Source: Chloroflexota bacterium
GTDB taxonomy: Bacteria > Chloroflexota > Limnocylindria > P2-11E > CF-107
Length of the DNA stretch: 57,975 bases
Direction of reading: 5' to 3'
NCBI GenBank assembly: GCA_005881435.1
Contig: VBHP01000034.1
Span: 1-57,975, forward strand
Notes under the pieces: generated by a model
The model's database searches: none
What the model was told of the DNA's origin: nothing
What the model saw: only the letters and a program-made list of their open reading frames with translations
Program-made: the position numbers and the translations under genes
Part shown: positions 16,256-25,251 of the stretch, piece by piece
Numbering within the stretch: the first letter of the stretch is position 1
Layout: each line of letters opens with the position of its first letter

Positions 16256-17698
16256 TTAGGCGCGCCGGCGCAGACGCGCGGGCAAGATCTTCATCTCGTC
16301 GCGGTATTTCGCCACCGTGCGGCGCGCGAGGATGATCCCTTCGTCGCGCAGCCGTTCGACGATCTCGCGGTCCGACAGTGGGCGACGCTGCTCTTCACCG
16401 TCGATCAGGTTCTTGATCACATCCTTCACCCCGAGTGACGCGGTGAAGAACATCGAGAACGCAACGACCTCCCGATTCGGCAACATCACGAACTTGCCGG
16501 CTGTCGCACGGCTGACAGTCGACTCGTGCATCCCGATGCGCTCGCCGACTTCGGCGCGGGTCAGGGGACGGAGATGCTGGATGCCGCTGTCCAGGAACTC
16601 GCGCTGGCACTCCACGATCGTCTCGGTGATGCGCTTGATCGTGCGCCGGCGCTGGTTGATGTTGTCGATGAAGAACTTGGCACGGGTGACGTACTCGCGG
16701 ATGTGCTGGCGCTCCTTGTCGCCGAGCTGCAGGCCTTCGCCGTTCGCGGCGCTGCGCAGCGCCTGCATCTTTCCGACGAGCTCCCGGTACAGCGGGTTCA
16801 CGCGCAGCGTGTAGCGGCGCGACTCGATGACCTCGACCTCGTAATCGTCCTGCTCGTTCTTGCGGATGATCACGTCGGGCCGAAGCGCAGTCTCGCGCGC
16901 GCCGACGGCGCCCTCGGGACCCATCGCGAATCCGTGCGCCGGGTAGGGATTGAGGTTGTCCTTGATGAAGTCGAGGGCATCCTGCACGTCCTCGCGCGAG
17001 ATCCGCAGCGCCGACGCGATCTCACCGAACTTGCGCTCCCCGAGCTCCTTGAAGTGGTCGGCGACGATGGCGCGCGCGTGGGGATGCGTCAGCCCCTCTT
17101 CCTCGGCGAGATGATCGAGCTGGAGCAGGAGACACTCGCGGGTGTCGCGGGCGCCGATGCCGACCGGCTCGACCGACTGCAATGCCGACAACGCGCGTTC
17201 GACGTCGCGCCGGTCGGCCCCGATGGAGCGCGCGATCTCGTCGACGCTCATCCGCAGGTAGCCGCTCTCGTCGAGATTGCCGACCAGATTCTCCGCGATC
17301 GCGTACAGCTGTCGCGGCAGGCTGGCGCGCAGATTCCACAACAGGTACTCGGCCAGGGTCGTCTCGGCCTCGGCACGGACGATCGGGTCGAGCTCGTCCT
17401 CGTCCTGGTCGCGCAGCATCAGACTGGACCCCTCGAGGGGCTCGAAGTCGGCGTCGTACGCGGTCGCGCCGGAGGCGGTCGGGCCGAAGCAGGTCAGACA
17501 CACCGCGCCGGTGATCTGGTTCCCGCACAGCGGGCACACCGCACTCTCGGTCTGCTCCAGCGCGGGATTCTCTTGCAGCTCTTCGTTGATCAATTCCTGG
17601 AGCTCCATTGACGAGAGCTGCAGGATGTAGTTCGCCGCGATCTGCTTGGGTGTGACCTTTAGCTGCAGGCGTGGGAGCAGCTGCGGTCCGATCTCCAT
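16256..17698 (-). CDS. rpoN: RNA polymerase sigma-54 factor with zinc-ribbon insert
   Basis: The 480-residue sigma-54 has the Gln/Leu-rich activator region I (residues 1-50: LLPRLQLKVTPKQIAANYILQLSSMELQEL) and core-binding middle. The -12 HTH reads RAEVGERIGMHESTVSRATAGK, and a perfect RpoN box ARRTVAKYR lies at 458-466 for the -24 element. Between regions I and II is an extra CxxC-x8-CxxC zinc ribbon (Cys55, 58, 67, 70: CPLCG...CLTC), absent from the E. coli protein. GTG 17701 is an alternative start next to ATG 17698. No bEBP activator gene is in the window. A candidate target promoter is at 49977. Confidence 0.96.
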   Translation of the reverse strand: MEIGPQLLPRLQLKVTPKQIAANYILQLSSMELQELINEELQENPALEQTESAVCPLCGNQITGAVCLTCFGPTASGATAYDADFEPLEGSSLMLRDQDEDELDPIVRAEAETTLAEYLLWNLRASLPRQLYAIAENLVGNLDESGYLRMSVDEIARSIGADRRDVERALSALQSVEPVGIGARDTRECLLLQLDHLAEEEGLTHPHARAIVADHFKELGERKFGEIASALRISREDVQDALDFIKDNLNPYPAHGFAMGPEGAVGARETALRPDVIIRKNEQDDYEVEVIESRRYTLRVNPLYRELVGKMQALRSAANGEGLQLGDKERQHIREYVTRAKFFIDNINQRRRTIKRITETIVECQREFLDSGIQHLRPLTRAEVGERIGMHESTVSRATAGKFVMLPNREVVAFSMFFTASLGVKDVIKNLIDGEEQRRPLSDREIVERLRDEGIILARRTVAKYRDEMKILPARLRRRA

Positions 17699-17726
17699 CA
17701 CGTTCCTAACCTAACATCCCCTCTCC

Positions 17727-19508
17727 GTGATCTCGGATCCAGCTTTGCTGCTTGTCTCCTCGATCATCGGTCTCGCGATAGGCGCGACCGTCGCGCTGCT
17801 TCGTGCCGTGCTCCCTCGCTGGATCGATGTCGTGATCGTCGCGCTGTTCGCAATTGGGCCGCTGGCGCTGATCGGTCGTACGCCGCTCGGACACTCCACG
17901 GGGCAGACACTCTGGGAATGGTCCGCTGTCGGCGGGCCGACCGTGCAAGCTGCGTACCACGTAGACCCGCTTGCGGTCATCGCCGCAGGCGTGATCGCTG
18001 TCGCGACAGGTGTCGCGTTGCACTCCGCGGTGCGATTCGCGGCCGGACCGCTGGTGGCCGCGCTGCTGGCTGTGCTCGGGATCATTTTGGTTGCGCTCGT
18101 CGCGGTGACCGACGCCGTTGTGGCGGCCCTCATCGCTGGCACCGCCGCGACCGTGGCTGTGGCGGTGGGCCTGTTCGTCGCCCCGGCCGCCGCGGCGGCG
18201 AGACTGGCGGCGCTGCTCGCGCTCGGAGTCGAAGCCTTGATCGCCGCGGCGCTGCTTCTGGCGCGAGCCGGAGTGGCGTCCTTCGATCTGGAGGAGCTCG
18301 CGCCGAGCGCGGCGTCATCTGGCGTGGTCCTGGCGGTGATGCTCGCCGGCGCGCTGTTCGGCGGCCTGTATCCATTCGTGCCGTGGCGCTATGAGCGATC
18401 CGCTCCGGGTCCGGCGTCGTCGCTCTTCTCGGTGCGCGGCGCGGCGCTCTTTCCGACCGGCGTCGCAGCGACGGCGTTCGCCTTCCGCGTGATCGCCGCC
18501 AGCGGCCAGCGGCCCGATCAGCTGCGACTGCCGGACATGCCGATCGAATATCAGGCGCTCCTGGTGGCGATCGTGTTGATCCTCGCTGCGCTCGCCGTTC
18601 GGTCCGCCCCGCGACGAGCGATCAGAGGACGCGCGATCACCGGAGCGGTGTTCGTCGCGGCCGCGATCGCGCTGCCGCTGCTGAGCGTCGCGCACGTCAT
18701 GGCGCTGCTGGCGCTACTCAGCGTGGTGTACGCGACGGTCGCGTCGACCGCGCTCGTCGGGGAATGGAGCGTCGCCCGATTTACCGTCCGGCTGGCAGTC
18801 TTGTGGGCCGCCCTGGCTTCGGGCGCGGCGCCTGCGCTCGCGGCCGCGCTGTTCGGACTCGTGGCCTCATCGCTCGCGCTCGCTCTCGAGTCGGCCGCTC
18901 TTGTCGGCGCTGCGCGCGGCGCCGTCGGGACGAGCGCGCGGCTGCTCCACGTGGTCGGGCCTTTTCTCGCCCTCGCCGGTGTGGCCTTTGCGCCCGATCC
19001 GTTCACCGGCGCGCTCGCCGGGGTCGTCCTCGGCTGGGCGGCACTGCTCGAGCTCGGGCACGCGGTGCGCGAGGCCGGCGCCGAACGCGATCTTCGCCTC
19101 GGCGAACGGGCCTTCGCCGCGCTCGTCGCCATTGCTGCCGTGTTCGTCACCGCGCTGCTCGCCGCCGTTCCCGCCACCGCGGCCGCGGTCGAGCAGCTCG
19201 GATCGCTTCCCGCGGAGGCGTCCGACCTCGTCCTCGCGGCGTTGTCGCTGGTCGCAGTCGGGCTCGCCATCGTCCTCGTCGCGCTGCCAGGGGTGCTGTC
19301 GATCCGTTTGAGCGACCGCACCTTGGCCGTGCTCGGCCGTGTCCTCGCGGCAAGCGATCCGGTTCCGGCCCTGTCGCTCGCGTACCGCGGCATCGAGGCC
19401 TGGTCCGAGCGCATCGGCGCCGGCTTCGCCGCCCTCGAGGATCGCGTCGGCGTGTGGCTCGCCACGGCGCTGATCGCGCTCGCGCTGATCTGGGCGGCGA
19501 CTACTTGA
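17727..19508 (+). CDS. Complex I/Mrp-like proton-conducting membrane subunit (divergent NuoL/NuoN type)
   Basis: The 593-residue protein is almost wholly hydrophobic, with roughly 15 membrane helices and very high Ala content. GGLYPFVPWRYERSAPGPASSLFSVRGAALFPTGV resembles the PFHxWLPxAhxxAPxPVSALL region of antiporter-type complex I subunits, but the conserved His and channel Lys are not obvious. The downstream two genes overlap it and are of the same general kind. I therefore call it a divergent member of the proton-antiporter superfamily; ion and partner are unknown. It starts at GTG, 28 bases from the divergent rpoN start. Confidence 0.6.
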   Translation: MISDPALLLVSSIIGLAIGATVALLRAVLPRWIDVVIVALFAIGPLALIGRTPLGHSTGQTLWEWSAVGGPTVQAAYHVDPLAVIAAGVIAVATGVALHSAVRFAAGPLVAALLAVLGIILVALVAVTDAVVAALIAGTAATVAVAVGLFVAPAAAAARLAALLALGVEALIAAALLLARAGVASFDLEELAPSAASSGVVLAVMLAGALFGGLYPFVPWRYERSAPGPASSLFSVRGAALFPTGVAATAFAFRVIAASGQRPDQLRLPDMPIEYQALLVAIVLILAALAVRSAPRRAIRGRAITGAVFVAAAIALPLLSVAHVMALLALLSVVYATVASTALVGEWSVARFTVRLAVLWAALASGAAPALAAALFGLVASSLALALESAALVGAARGAVGTSARLLHVVGPFLALAGVAFAPDPFTGALAGVVLGWAALLELGHAVREAGAERDLRLGERAFAALVAIAAVFVTALLAAVPATAAAVEQLGSLPAEASDLVLAALSLVAVGLAIVLVALPGVLSIRLSDRTLAVLGRVLAASDPVPALSLAYRGIEAWSERIGAGFAALEDRVGVWLATALIALALIWAATT

Positions 19509-20056
19509 TCGCGGCGGGCGTCGTCGTCTTCGCCTCCTTATTCGTCCTGGCCACGCGTCAATTGAGACTCGCCGCGCTCGGGCTCGTCGCCGTATTTGTC
19601 GCGAGCAACGCGCTCGTGCTCGGCGAGACGCCGCGGGCGGAGATCACGCTCTCGGGCGCCGCGGCGCTGGCGGCCGCCGCGACGCTGTTCCTCGCCGCGG
19701 GTGAGGCGAGCTTCGGCGAGGAACCGGGATGGCGGGTCTGGCCGGCGATCGCGATCTCGGCCGTCGCGACAACGCTTGCCTACCGCGTCTATCTCTCGCC
19801 CGACGTCGACCCATATCTGCAGCTCTCGGCGTTCTGGTTGCTGGCGATCGGGCTCGGCATTCTCATCGCCGCGCGCGGACCGGTCCGTACCGTCATCGGA
19901 TCGCTGCTGATGCTGACTGGAACGCTCGATGTGGTGCGGTTCGAGTCCGGACCACACCTCGCGACCTCCATCGCCTTCGCCTGGGTGGAAGTCGTGCTGA
20001 CCCTGGTCGGCGCTTTCCTGATCACGCAGCAGCGTGCGTTCGAGGAACAGCAGTGA
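19505..20056 (+). CDS. Small membrane protein, HyfE/NuoK-like position in antiporter module
   Basis: The 183-residue protein has about six hydrophobic segments. The start is TTG 19505, giving a TTGA overlap with the previous stop. By size and position between two large antiporter-like subunits it resembles hydrogenase-4 subunit E, which carries NuoK-like helices. The match is by context and hydrophobic pattern, not by a clear motif. Acidic residues in WVEVVLTLVGAFLITQQ, late in the chain, could correspond to the NuoK-type Glu. It is part of a tightly coupled three-gene operon. Confidence 0.55.
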   Translation: MIAAGVVVFASLFVLATRQLRLAALGLVAVFVASNALVLGETPRAEITLSGAAALAAAATLFLAAGEASFGEEPGWRVWPAIAISAVATTLAYRVYLSPDVDPYLQLSAFWLLAIGLGILIAARGPVRTVIGSLLMLTGTLDVVRFESGPHLATSIAFAWVEVVLTLVGAFLITQQRAFEEQQ

Positions 20057-21426
20057 CCGAGACGCTCTACCCCGTCGTCGTTCTGTTCGCGGCCGCGATC
20101 GTCGCGCTGGCGCTGCGCGACCGGCCGCGGTTCCTGCCAGCACTCTCGGTCATCGCGCTGGTGGTGGCATTTGGTCTGGTCGTCTCTCTGGGCGTGCCGC
20201 AGGAGGAGCGCGTCGCGGATGTGACGCTGCGATGGACCGGCATCTCGCGCTTGGTGGACGAGGCGCTGCTCGCGCTCCTGATCCTGGTCGCGCTTTATGT
20301 CGGACTGGTCGAGCCGCTCCCCGAATTCCATCCGGTGGCGCTCTTCGTCGCTGGAGCGACCCATCTCCTGTTAGTGATGTCGCAGGCCCTGCCGTTATTC
20401 GTCGTCCTCGTCGGCGCGCTCGTCGCGCCGGTGGTGGCGTTCGTGATCCGCCCCAGGGAGACGCGCTCGCTCGAGGCCGCGGTGCGCTACTTCGGTGCGG
20501 TCAGTATCGGTGCCTCGCTGGGGATCGCCGCGCTGGGTCTCGCCGGGCAGCAGCCCGCCGCGCCCGGCGAGGAGCGGCTCCCGCTCACGCTCTTGCTCGT
20601 CGTGTTGATCGCGACCTTCGCGCTGCTGCTCGGCGCCGTGCCGTTCCACGTCCACCTCGCGTCGCTCACGAGCGATGCGCCGATCTCGGCGCTGGCGCTG
20701 CTGTTCGGCGTGCTGCTCCCACTTACTTTCATCGCGTTCCCGATGCTGCTGATCCAGTCGCGCGTCCTTCCTGCCGTCGCATCGGTGGAGAAGGCGCAGC
20801 TCGCGCTCTCGGCGCTGGGGTCCGTGTCGGCGCTGGGCGGCGCACTGCTGGCGGTCGGCGCGCCCGATCTGCGACGCCTCGTCGCCTACACCGTGGTGTC
20901 GAACGTGGGCGCGGCGCTGGTCGGGCTCGCGACGTTCTCGGCGGCCGGATTGGTCGGCGCCATCGGCACGATGCTCGTCACCGGCGCAGCCGCCACGCAG
21001 CAGTTGCTCTCCGCCGGCGCGCTCGAGCGAGCCCGCCTGCCGCAGGATCAAGGCTGGTCGGCACGACGCGCTCCGCTCGCCGCGGTGGCGTTCATGCTGA
21101 GCTCCCTCGCGCTCATCGGCCTGCCGCCCATGGGCGGCTTCCCGCCGCGCTTCTTGCTGCAGGAGATCTCGTTCGCGGTCGCGGCTCCGCTCGGCGCCGC
21201 GCTGCTGCTCGCGAGCGTCGGCCTGCTGGTGGCGCATCTGCGCGCCGGACTCGGATTGTTCGGACAGGGAGTCGCGCGGAACGAGATCGAGCGTCGCCCC
21301 GTCGTCGGTGCGACCGGACTCGCGATCGTCGGCGCGCTCCTCTTCGTCGGCTTGTACCCCAACGCCTACCTGCCACCGATCGTCGACTTCGCGCGACAAT
21401 TCCTTCTCGCGCTGCGACCGTTCTGA
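20053..21426 (+). CDS. NuoN/MrpD-like proton-conducting membrane subunit
   Basis: The 457-residue protein shows the clearest antiporter-family signature of the three. LLGAVPFHVHLASLTSDAPISALALLFGVLLPL corresponds to PFHxWLPDAhxxAPxxVSALLhG. LRRLVAYTVVSNVGAALVGLATFSAAG corresponds to the LKRLLAYSSVSHxGxxllG half-channel helix. LPPMGGFPPRF matches the lPPxxGFxgKf of TM11-12, with the usual terminal Lys as Arg. Lys in LKRLLAY is also Arg, and the TM7 Lys is not visible. A changed proton path or a purely structural role is possible. GTG 20053 gives a GTGA overlap with the previous gene. Confidence 0.75.
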   Translation: MTETLYPVVVLFAAAIVALALRDRPRFLPALSVIALVVAFGLVVSLGVPQEERVADVTLRWTGISRLVDEALLALLILVALYVGLVEPLPEFHPVALFVAGATHLLLVMSQALPLFVVLVGALVAPVVAFVIRPRETRSLEAAVRYFGAVSIGASLGIAALGLAGQQPAAPGEERLPLTLLLVVLIATFALLLGAVPFHVHLASLTSDAPISALALLFGVLLPLTFIAFPMLLIQSRVLPAVASVEKAQLALSALGSVSALGGALLAVGAPDLRRLVAYTVVSNVGAALVGLATFSAAGLVGAIGTMLVTGAAATQQLLSAGALERARLPQDQGWSARRAPLAAVAFMLSSLALIGLPPMGGFPPRFLLQEISFAVAAPLGAALLLASVGLLVAHLRAGLGLFGQGVARNEIERRPVVGATGLAIVGALLFVGLYPNAYLPPIVDFARQFLLALRPF

Positions 21427-21438
21427 TGAGGCCGCTCG

Positions 21439-22236
21439 ATGTCTGAGCGCCCGTCTTTCCTCGCCGAGGAGCATGCCCAGGCGTTCGACGATCCGGCCGT
21501 CGCCCGCGCCTACCGCCTGCGCGCGCCCTATCCGCCCCGCGTCTTCGACGAGCTACTGAAGCTGTTAGGCACGAAACCGGGCTGGATCCTGGATCTGGGG
21601 TGCGGCACCGGACTTCTGGCGCGTCCGCTCATCCGCCACGTCGGCCGTGTCGACGCGGTCGACGCGTCGGCGGCGATGATCGAAGAGGCCCGCGTCCAGC
21701 CCGGTGGCCGCGATCGCGGGATCAGGTGGATCGTCGCCCGGGCCGAAGACGTGAAGCTGGCCGGACCCTACGGCTTGGCAGTCGCCGGCCAGAGCCTGCA
21801 CTGGATGAATTGGGACATCGTGCTGCCGCGCGTGGCCAAAGCGCTCGCGCCGGGCGGGTTCCTCGCGCTGCTCGACCTCTGCGTGCTCTCGCCCTGGGAA
21901 GAGGAGATCAAAGAGGTGGTGGCCCGCTTCAGCCGGAATCCGTCCTTCGATCCAGCCTTCCGCCTGACCGACGAGCTGGCCAAACGTCGCCTGTGGTCCC
22001 AGGTCGGCGAGATCGCCATCGAACCCACCGCGCGGCGCCAGAAGGTCGACGACTTCATCGAGTCCTTCCATGCCCGAAGCTCGCTGACCAAGCGCCGCCT
22101 CGGCAAGGATGCGTTCGCGTTCGACGATGCGATGCGCGCGGTCGCCCGGCGTCACGGCGCGACCGAGGTCGAGCTGAAGGTGGAGGCCACGATCTCGTGG
22201 GGCACGCCCGGCAACGGCGCCACGCCGCGGCGCTAG
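21439..22236 (+). CDS. SAM-dependent class I methyltransferase
   Basis: The 265-residue Rossmann methyltransferase has motif I as ILDLGCGTGLLARPL, an acidic motif II end (RVDAVDASAAMIEEA) and motif IV/post-I VARAEDVKLAGPYGLAVAGQSLHWM. LQSLHWM-type ends are typical of the Methyltransf_11 group that includes Tam-like enzymes. The acceptor is unknown. ATG 21439 is seven bases after GAGG. Its stop overlaps the stop of the convergent winged-helix gene as CTAG. Confidence 0.9.
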   Translation: MSERPSFLAEEHAQAFDDPAVARAYRLRAPYPPRVFDELLKLLGTKPGWILDLGCGTGLLARPLIRHVGRVDAVDASAAMIEEARVQPGGRDRGIRWIVARAEDVKLAGPYGLAVAGQSLHWMNWDIVLPRVAKALAPGGFLALLDLCVLSPWEEEIKEVVARFSRNPSFDPAFRLTDELAKRRLWSQVGEIAIEPTARRQKVDDFIESFHARSSLTKRRLGKDAFAFDDAMRAVARRHGATEVELKVEATISWGTPGNGATPRR

Positions 22237-23426
22237 AGGTGCGGGCGCGTGGTGATGGCGCCGAACGAGAGCGTGGCTTCCTCGGCGAGCACGCCCCCGA
22301 TGCGCCGCGCCTCATCTTCGAGGGCGTCGCGATCGTCCGCGGTCAATCGCACAAAAGGCTGCACGCGGATGGCGACGCGGCCACGCGCGCGACGCTGCTC
22401 CCATACGCCGCTGACTTGTCCGTCGACGAGCAGCACCGGCATGGGGCCGACCAGCGATTCGCGGCCAGTACGCGCCCGCTTCGGCAGGATCCCGGTCGCG
22501 AGCGCCCGCCTCGCCGCGGGCGGCGGAATGAGCTCGTCGCGCGGATGTGATCCGACGACGTACGGGTCGAAGCGCGGGAGCAGCAGGACGCTGCGCCCCG
22601 GCATAGGGGCGCGTGTTCCCTCAGCGGCGAGTTGCAGCGCCAGGCTGCCTTCGACGTCGACCTCCTCCACTGTGTCGCCGAGTGATCGCGCCACTTCAAG
22701 TGCGTGCGGCGCCGGCATCGCGAACCACTGCGCGAACTGCGCGTGCGTCGCCGGCCCGTACGCCGCCAGGTAACGACGGAAGACCACCCGCAGCGCCTCC
22801 TCGCCGTCGATCGGCCGTTGTGGGCCGAGCCAGCGATCCGGCAGCTCAAAGGTGACGCGGGTTCCGTCGCTCGGACCAAAGCAGAGCGTGCCCGCCTGCG
22901 CGGCTGCGCCGATCGCGCTCATCCAGATCGGCCACTCGCCGCCGAAGGCCGAGACGTTGCGCTCGGCGACCCAGCCGCCGACGCGACGCGTGATCTCCGT
23001 CCCCAGCTCGTCACGTGTCAGCGGACGCTCGGCGCTCTCGAGTGCGGCGCCGGTCGCCGCGACCATGTCCTGCATCTGGCGCGGCGTCAGCCCAAGGTAC
23101 TCGAGCCGGCGCGCGTCGTTCCGCCTGTCGTTGGCCTGGAACGCGGCCAGCCACAGGGCCAGCTCGTCGCTCGGCAGCAGGTGCACCGTGCCGCGCAGAC
23201 CGTATGTCTTGACCAGGCGACGGCGCTCCCACAGCTCGGTCGCGAGCTCTTGCCTCGTGAGACCGCTGACGCGCAGGCCCAGCGACAGCTCCGCGCTCGA
23301 CATCACCTGCGCGTGAATGCCGCAGACCGCTCGCACCACGTCGACGACCTGGTCGCGCGGCGCCGGCCGCCGCAGATAATGTCGCGCCAGGCGGCGCGCT
23401 CGGACCTGATCCCAGGTCAGTGGCAT
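22233..23426 (-). CDS. Winged-helix DNA-binding domain protein (HTH_42/YcaQ-like)
   Basis: The 397-residue protein matches the DUF1006/HTH_42 family: AVCGIHAQVMSSAELSLGLRV near the start, WERRRLVKTYGLRGTVHLLPSDEL, LLLPRFDPYVVGSHPRDEL and a C-terminal LLVDGQVSGVWEQRRARGRVAIRV. E. coli YcaQ (AlkX) in this superfamily is a DNA glycosylase that unhooks crosslinks, using a QxQ-like motif. Here the region reads IHAQVMSSAE, so glycosylase activity is uncertain. Ndk lies 10 bases upstream on the same strand, so they may be cotranscribed. Confidence 0.85.
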   Translation of the reverse strand: MPLTWDQVRARRLARHYLRRPAPRDQVVDVVRAVCGIHAQVMSSAELSLGLRVSGLTRQELATELWERRRLVKTYGLRGTVHLLPSDELALWLAAFQANDRRNDARRLEYLGLTPRQMQDMVAATGAALESAERPLTRDELGTEITRRVGGWVAERNVSAFGGEWPIWMSAIGAAAQAGTLCFGPSDGTRVTFELPDRWLGPQRPIDGEEALRVVFRRYLAAYGPATHAQFAQWFAMPAPHALEVARSLGDTVEEVDVEGSLALQLAAEGTRAPMPGRSVLLLPRFDPYVVGSHPRDELIPPPAARRALATGILPKRARTGRESLVGPMPVLLVDGQVSGVWEQRRARGRVAIRVQPFVRLTADDRDALEDEARRIGGVLAEEATLSFGAITTRPHL

Positions 23427-23436
23427 CGTCTCGCGT

Positions 23437-23901
23437 CTAGCTGGGCGGGCCTTCGTCGGTCAGCCAACGCTCGACGTCGCGCCGGTATGTCACGAGCTCC
23501 TCGTCCTTGAACCACAGAGGGATCTCGGTCCGCGCGGTCTCGAGGGCGTCGCTGGCGTGGACGAGGTTGCGCAGGCCGACCAGCGCGTAATCGCCGCGGA
23601 TCGTCCCGGGCGTGGCCTCGTGCGGCCGCGTGGCGCCGACCATGGCGCGGATGACCGCGATGGCGTTCGGTCCCTCGAGGACGCAGGCGACGACGGGCGA
23701 AGCGCTGATCGTCTTGACCAGATCCTCGAAGAAGAACTTCCCTTTGTGCACCTCGTAGTGCCGCTGCGCCATGGCGCGATCGACGCTGACGATCTTGAGC
23801 CCGACGATGCGCAGGCCGCGCCGCTCGAACCGCGCCAGGAGCTCGCCGACGATGGCGCGTTGCACCGCGTCCGGCTTGAAGATCACCAGCGACCGCTCCA
23901 T
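23437..23901 (-). CDS. ndk: Nucleoside diphosphate kinase
   Basis: The 154-residue enzyme exchanges terminal phosphates among NTPs through a phospho-His. The signature LVHASDA contains the catalytic His, and VIFKPDAVQR, GPNAIAVIRAMVGATRP and ATPGTIRGDYAL form the nucleotide site. The C-terminal extension (VTYRRDVERWLTDE) is slightly longer than the common 140-150 residues. It starts directly at the end of the M16 protease gene with no gap. Confidence 0.97.
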   Translation of the reverse strand: MERSLVIFKPDAVQRAIVGELLARFERRGLRIVGLKIVSVDRAMAQRHYEVHKGKFFFEDLVKTISASPVVACVLEGPNAIAVIRAMVGATRPHEATPGTIRGDYALVGLRNLVHASDALETARTEIPLWFKDEELVTYRRDVERWLTDEGPPS

Positions 23902-25182
23902 CTAGGCGATGGCGGCCGCGGCCGGGACCGGTTCGGTCATCGTCGCCAGCGCCGTCTGCGGTCCGACGACCGTGGTGTACGACAGCTCCGGGCGCAGGTA
24001 GGTCTGCGCCATGCGCTGGATGTCGTCGGCGGTGATGCTGTCGATGATCACCGCGATCTCCTCGACCGAACGGATGTGGCCCAGGAGCAGCTCCTGCCCC
24101 GCGATCCAGCGGCACACGCCGCCGGTGTCCTCCATGCGCAGCTCCAGACGGCCTTTGACGAAATCCTTCACGCGCATGAGCTCGGCATCACCCACCGGCT
24201 CGCGGATCAGACGATCAACCTCGCGAAGCGCGGCGCCATAGGCCTCGGCCGTGCGGTGCGGCGCCACGCCGGCGTAGATCCCGACCATTCCGGCGTCGGA
24301 GTAATTGGAGACGAAGGAGTGCACGTCATACGCCAGGGACAGCTTCTCCCGCAGCTCGAGGAAGAGCCGGCTGGACATACCCTCGCCCAGGACGGCGTTC
24401 AGCATGTCGAGCGCGTACCGGTCGGGATGCGAGTTCGAGATCCCGCGGTAGGCGATGACCACATGGGCCTGCTCGCCGCGCTTCGCGCGCATGCGACGGT
24501 GCAGCGGACCCGCCGGCGGCGCTTCGCGGAAGCGTTGCGGCGGACGCTTTGGCAGGTCTCCAAGCTGGGCCGCAACGGCTGTCTGCGCCTCGGCAACGTC
24601 GAGTGGACCCGCCAGCGAGACCACGATTCGCTGCGGCGAGTACAGCCGATCCATGTACGAACGCAGCGCCTCGGCGCCGATCTTCATCACCACGGCGGCG
24701 CGTCCCGCCGTTTCCCAGCCCAGCGGCGAGTTGGGGAACAGCAGCGCATCCATCATCACGTGCACGAGGTCTTGCGGCGCGTCGAGGTTCATGCGGATCT
24801 CCTCGAGGATGACCTGACGCTCGGCGACGACGTCGGACTCGCGCAGCATCGGATGGCGCAGCATGTCGGCGATCACGTCGAGCGCGACGAGGTAGTGGCG
24901 CGCCGGCACGCGTGCCCAGAAGCCGGTGACCTCTTTATCGGTGAAGGCGTTCAGCATCCCGCCCAGCGCCTCGACCGCCTGGCTGATCTCTGGCGCCGTC
25001 GGACGCTTCGCGCTGCCCTTGAACACGATGTGCTCGAGGAAATGGGAGATGCCCGCTTCGGCGCGGCGCTCGTAGCGCGAGCCGGCGCCGACCATGACGT
25101 TGACCGTCACCGAGCGGGCCTCGGGCATCGGCGCGACGAGCAGCCGAAGGCCGTTCGGGAGCACCGTGCGGGCGTAGTTCAT
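23902..25182 (-). CDS. M16 family zinc metallopeptidase
   Basis: The 426-residue peptidase has the inverted zinc motif HFLEH (in GISHFLEHIVFKGSAKR), and the downstream Glu ligand falls in VILEEIRMNLD. The C-terminal non-catalytic half has ISNSHPDRYALDMLNAVLGEGMSSRLFLELREKLSLAYDVHSF with the conserved RLF..LREK..LAY. It degrades peptides or signal peptides in a clam-shell chamber, as a processing-peptidase-like homodimer. ATG 25182 (MNYARTVLPNGLR) is the family start; a GTG at 25194 would add four residues. It heads an apparent M16-ndk-winged helix operon. Confidence 0.95.
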   Translation of the reverse strand: MNYARTVLPNGLRLLVAPMPEARSVTVNVMVGAGSRYERRAEAGISHFLEHIVFKGSAKRPTAPEISQAVEALGGMLNAFTDKEVTGFWARVPARHYLVALDVIADMLRHPMLRESDVVAERQVILEEIRMNLDAPQDLVHVMMDALLFPNSPLGWETAGRAAVVMKIGAEALRSYMDRLYSPQRIVVSLAGPLDVAEAQTAVAAQLGDLPKRPPQRFREAPPAGPLHRRMRAKRGEQAHVVIAYRGISNSHPDRYALDMLNAVLGEGMSSRLFLELREKLSLAYDVHSFVSNYSDAGMVGIYAGVAPHRTAEAYGAALREVDRLIREPVGDAELMRVKDFVKGRLELRMEDTGGVCRWIAGQELLLGHIRSVEEIAVIIDSITADDIQRMAQTYLRPELSYTTVVGPQTALATMTEPVPAAAAIA

Positions 25183-25251
25183 CGGAGACCCCACGCTACC
25201 AGCGTCGACGGGCGCTCGCCTGCTCGCGTTCTCAACACGGAGACAGGCGGA

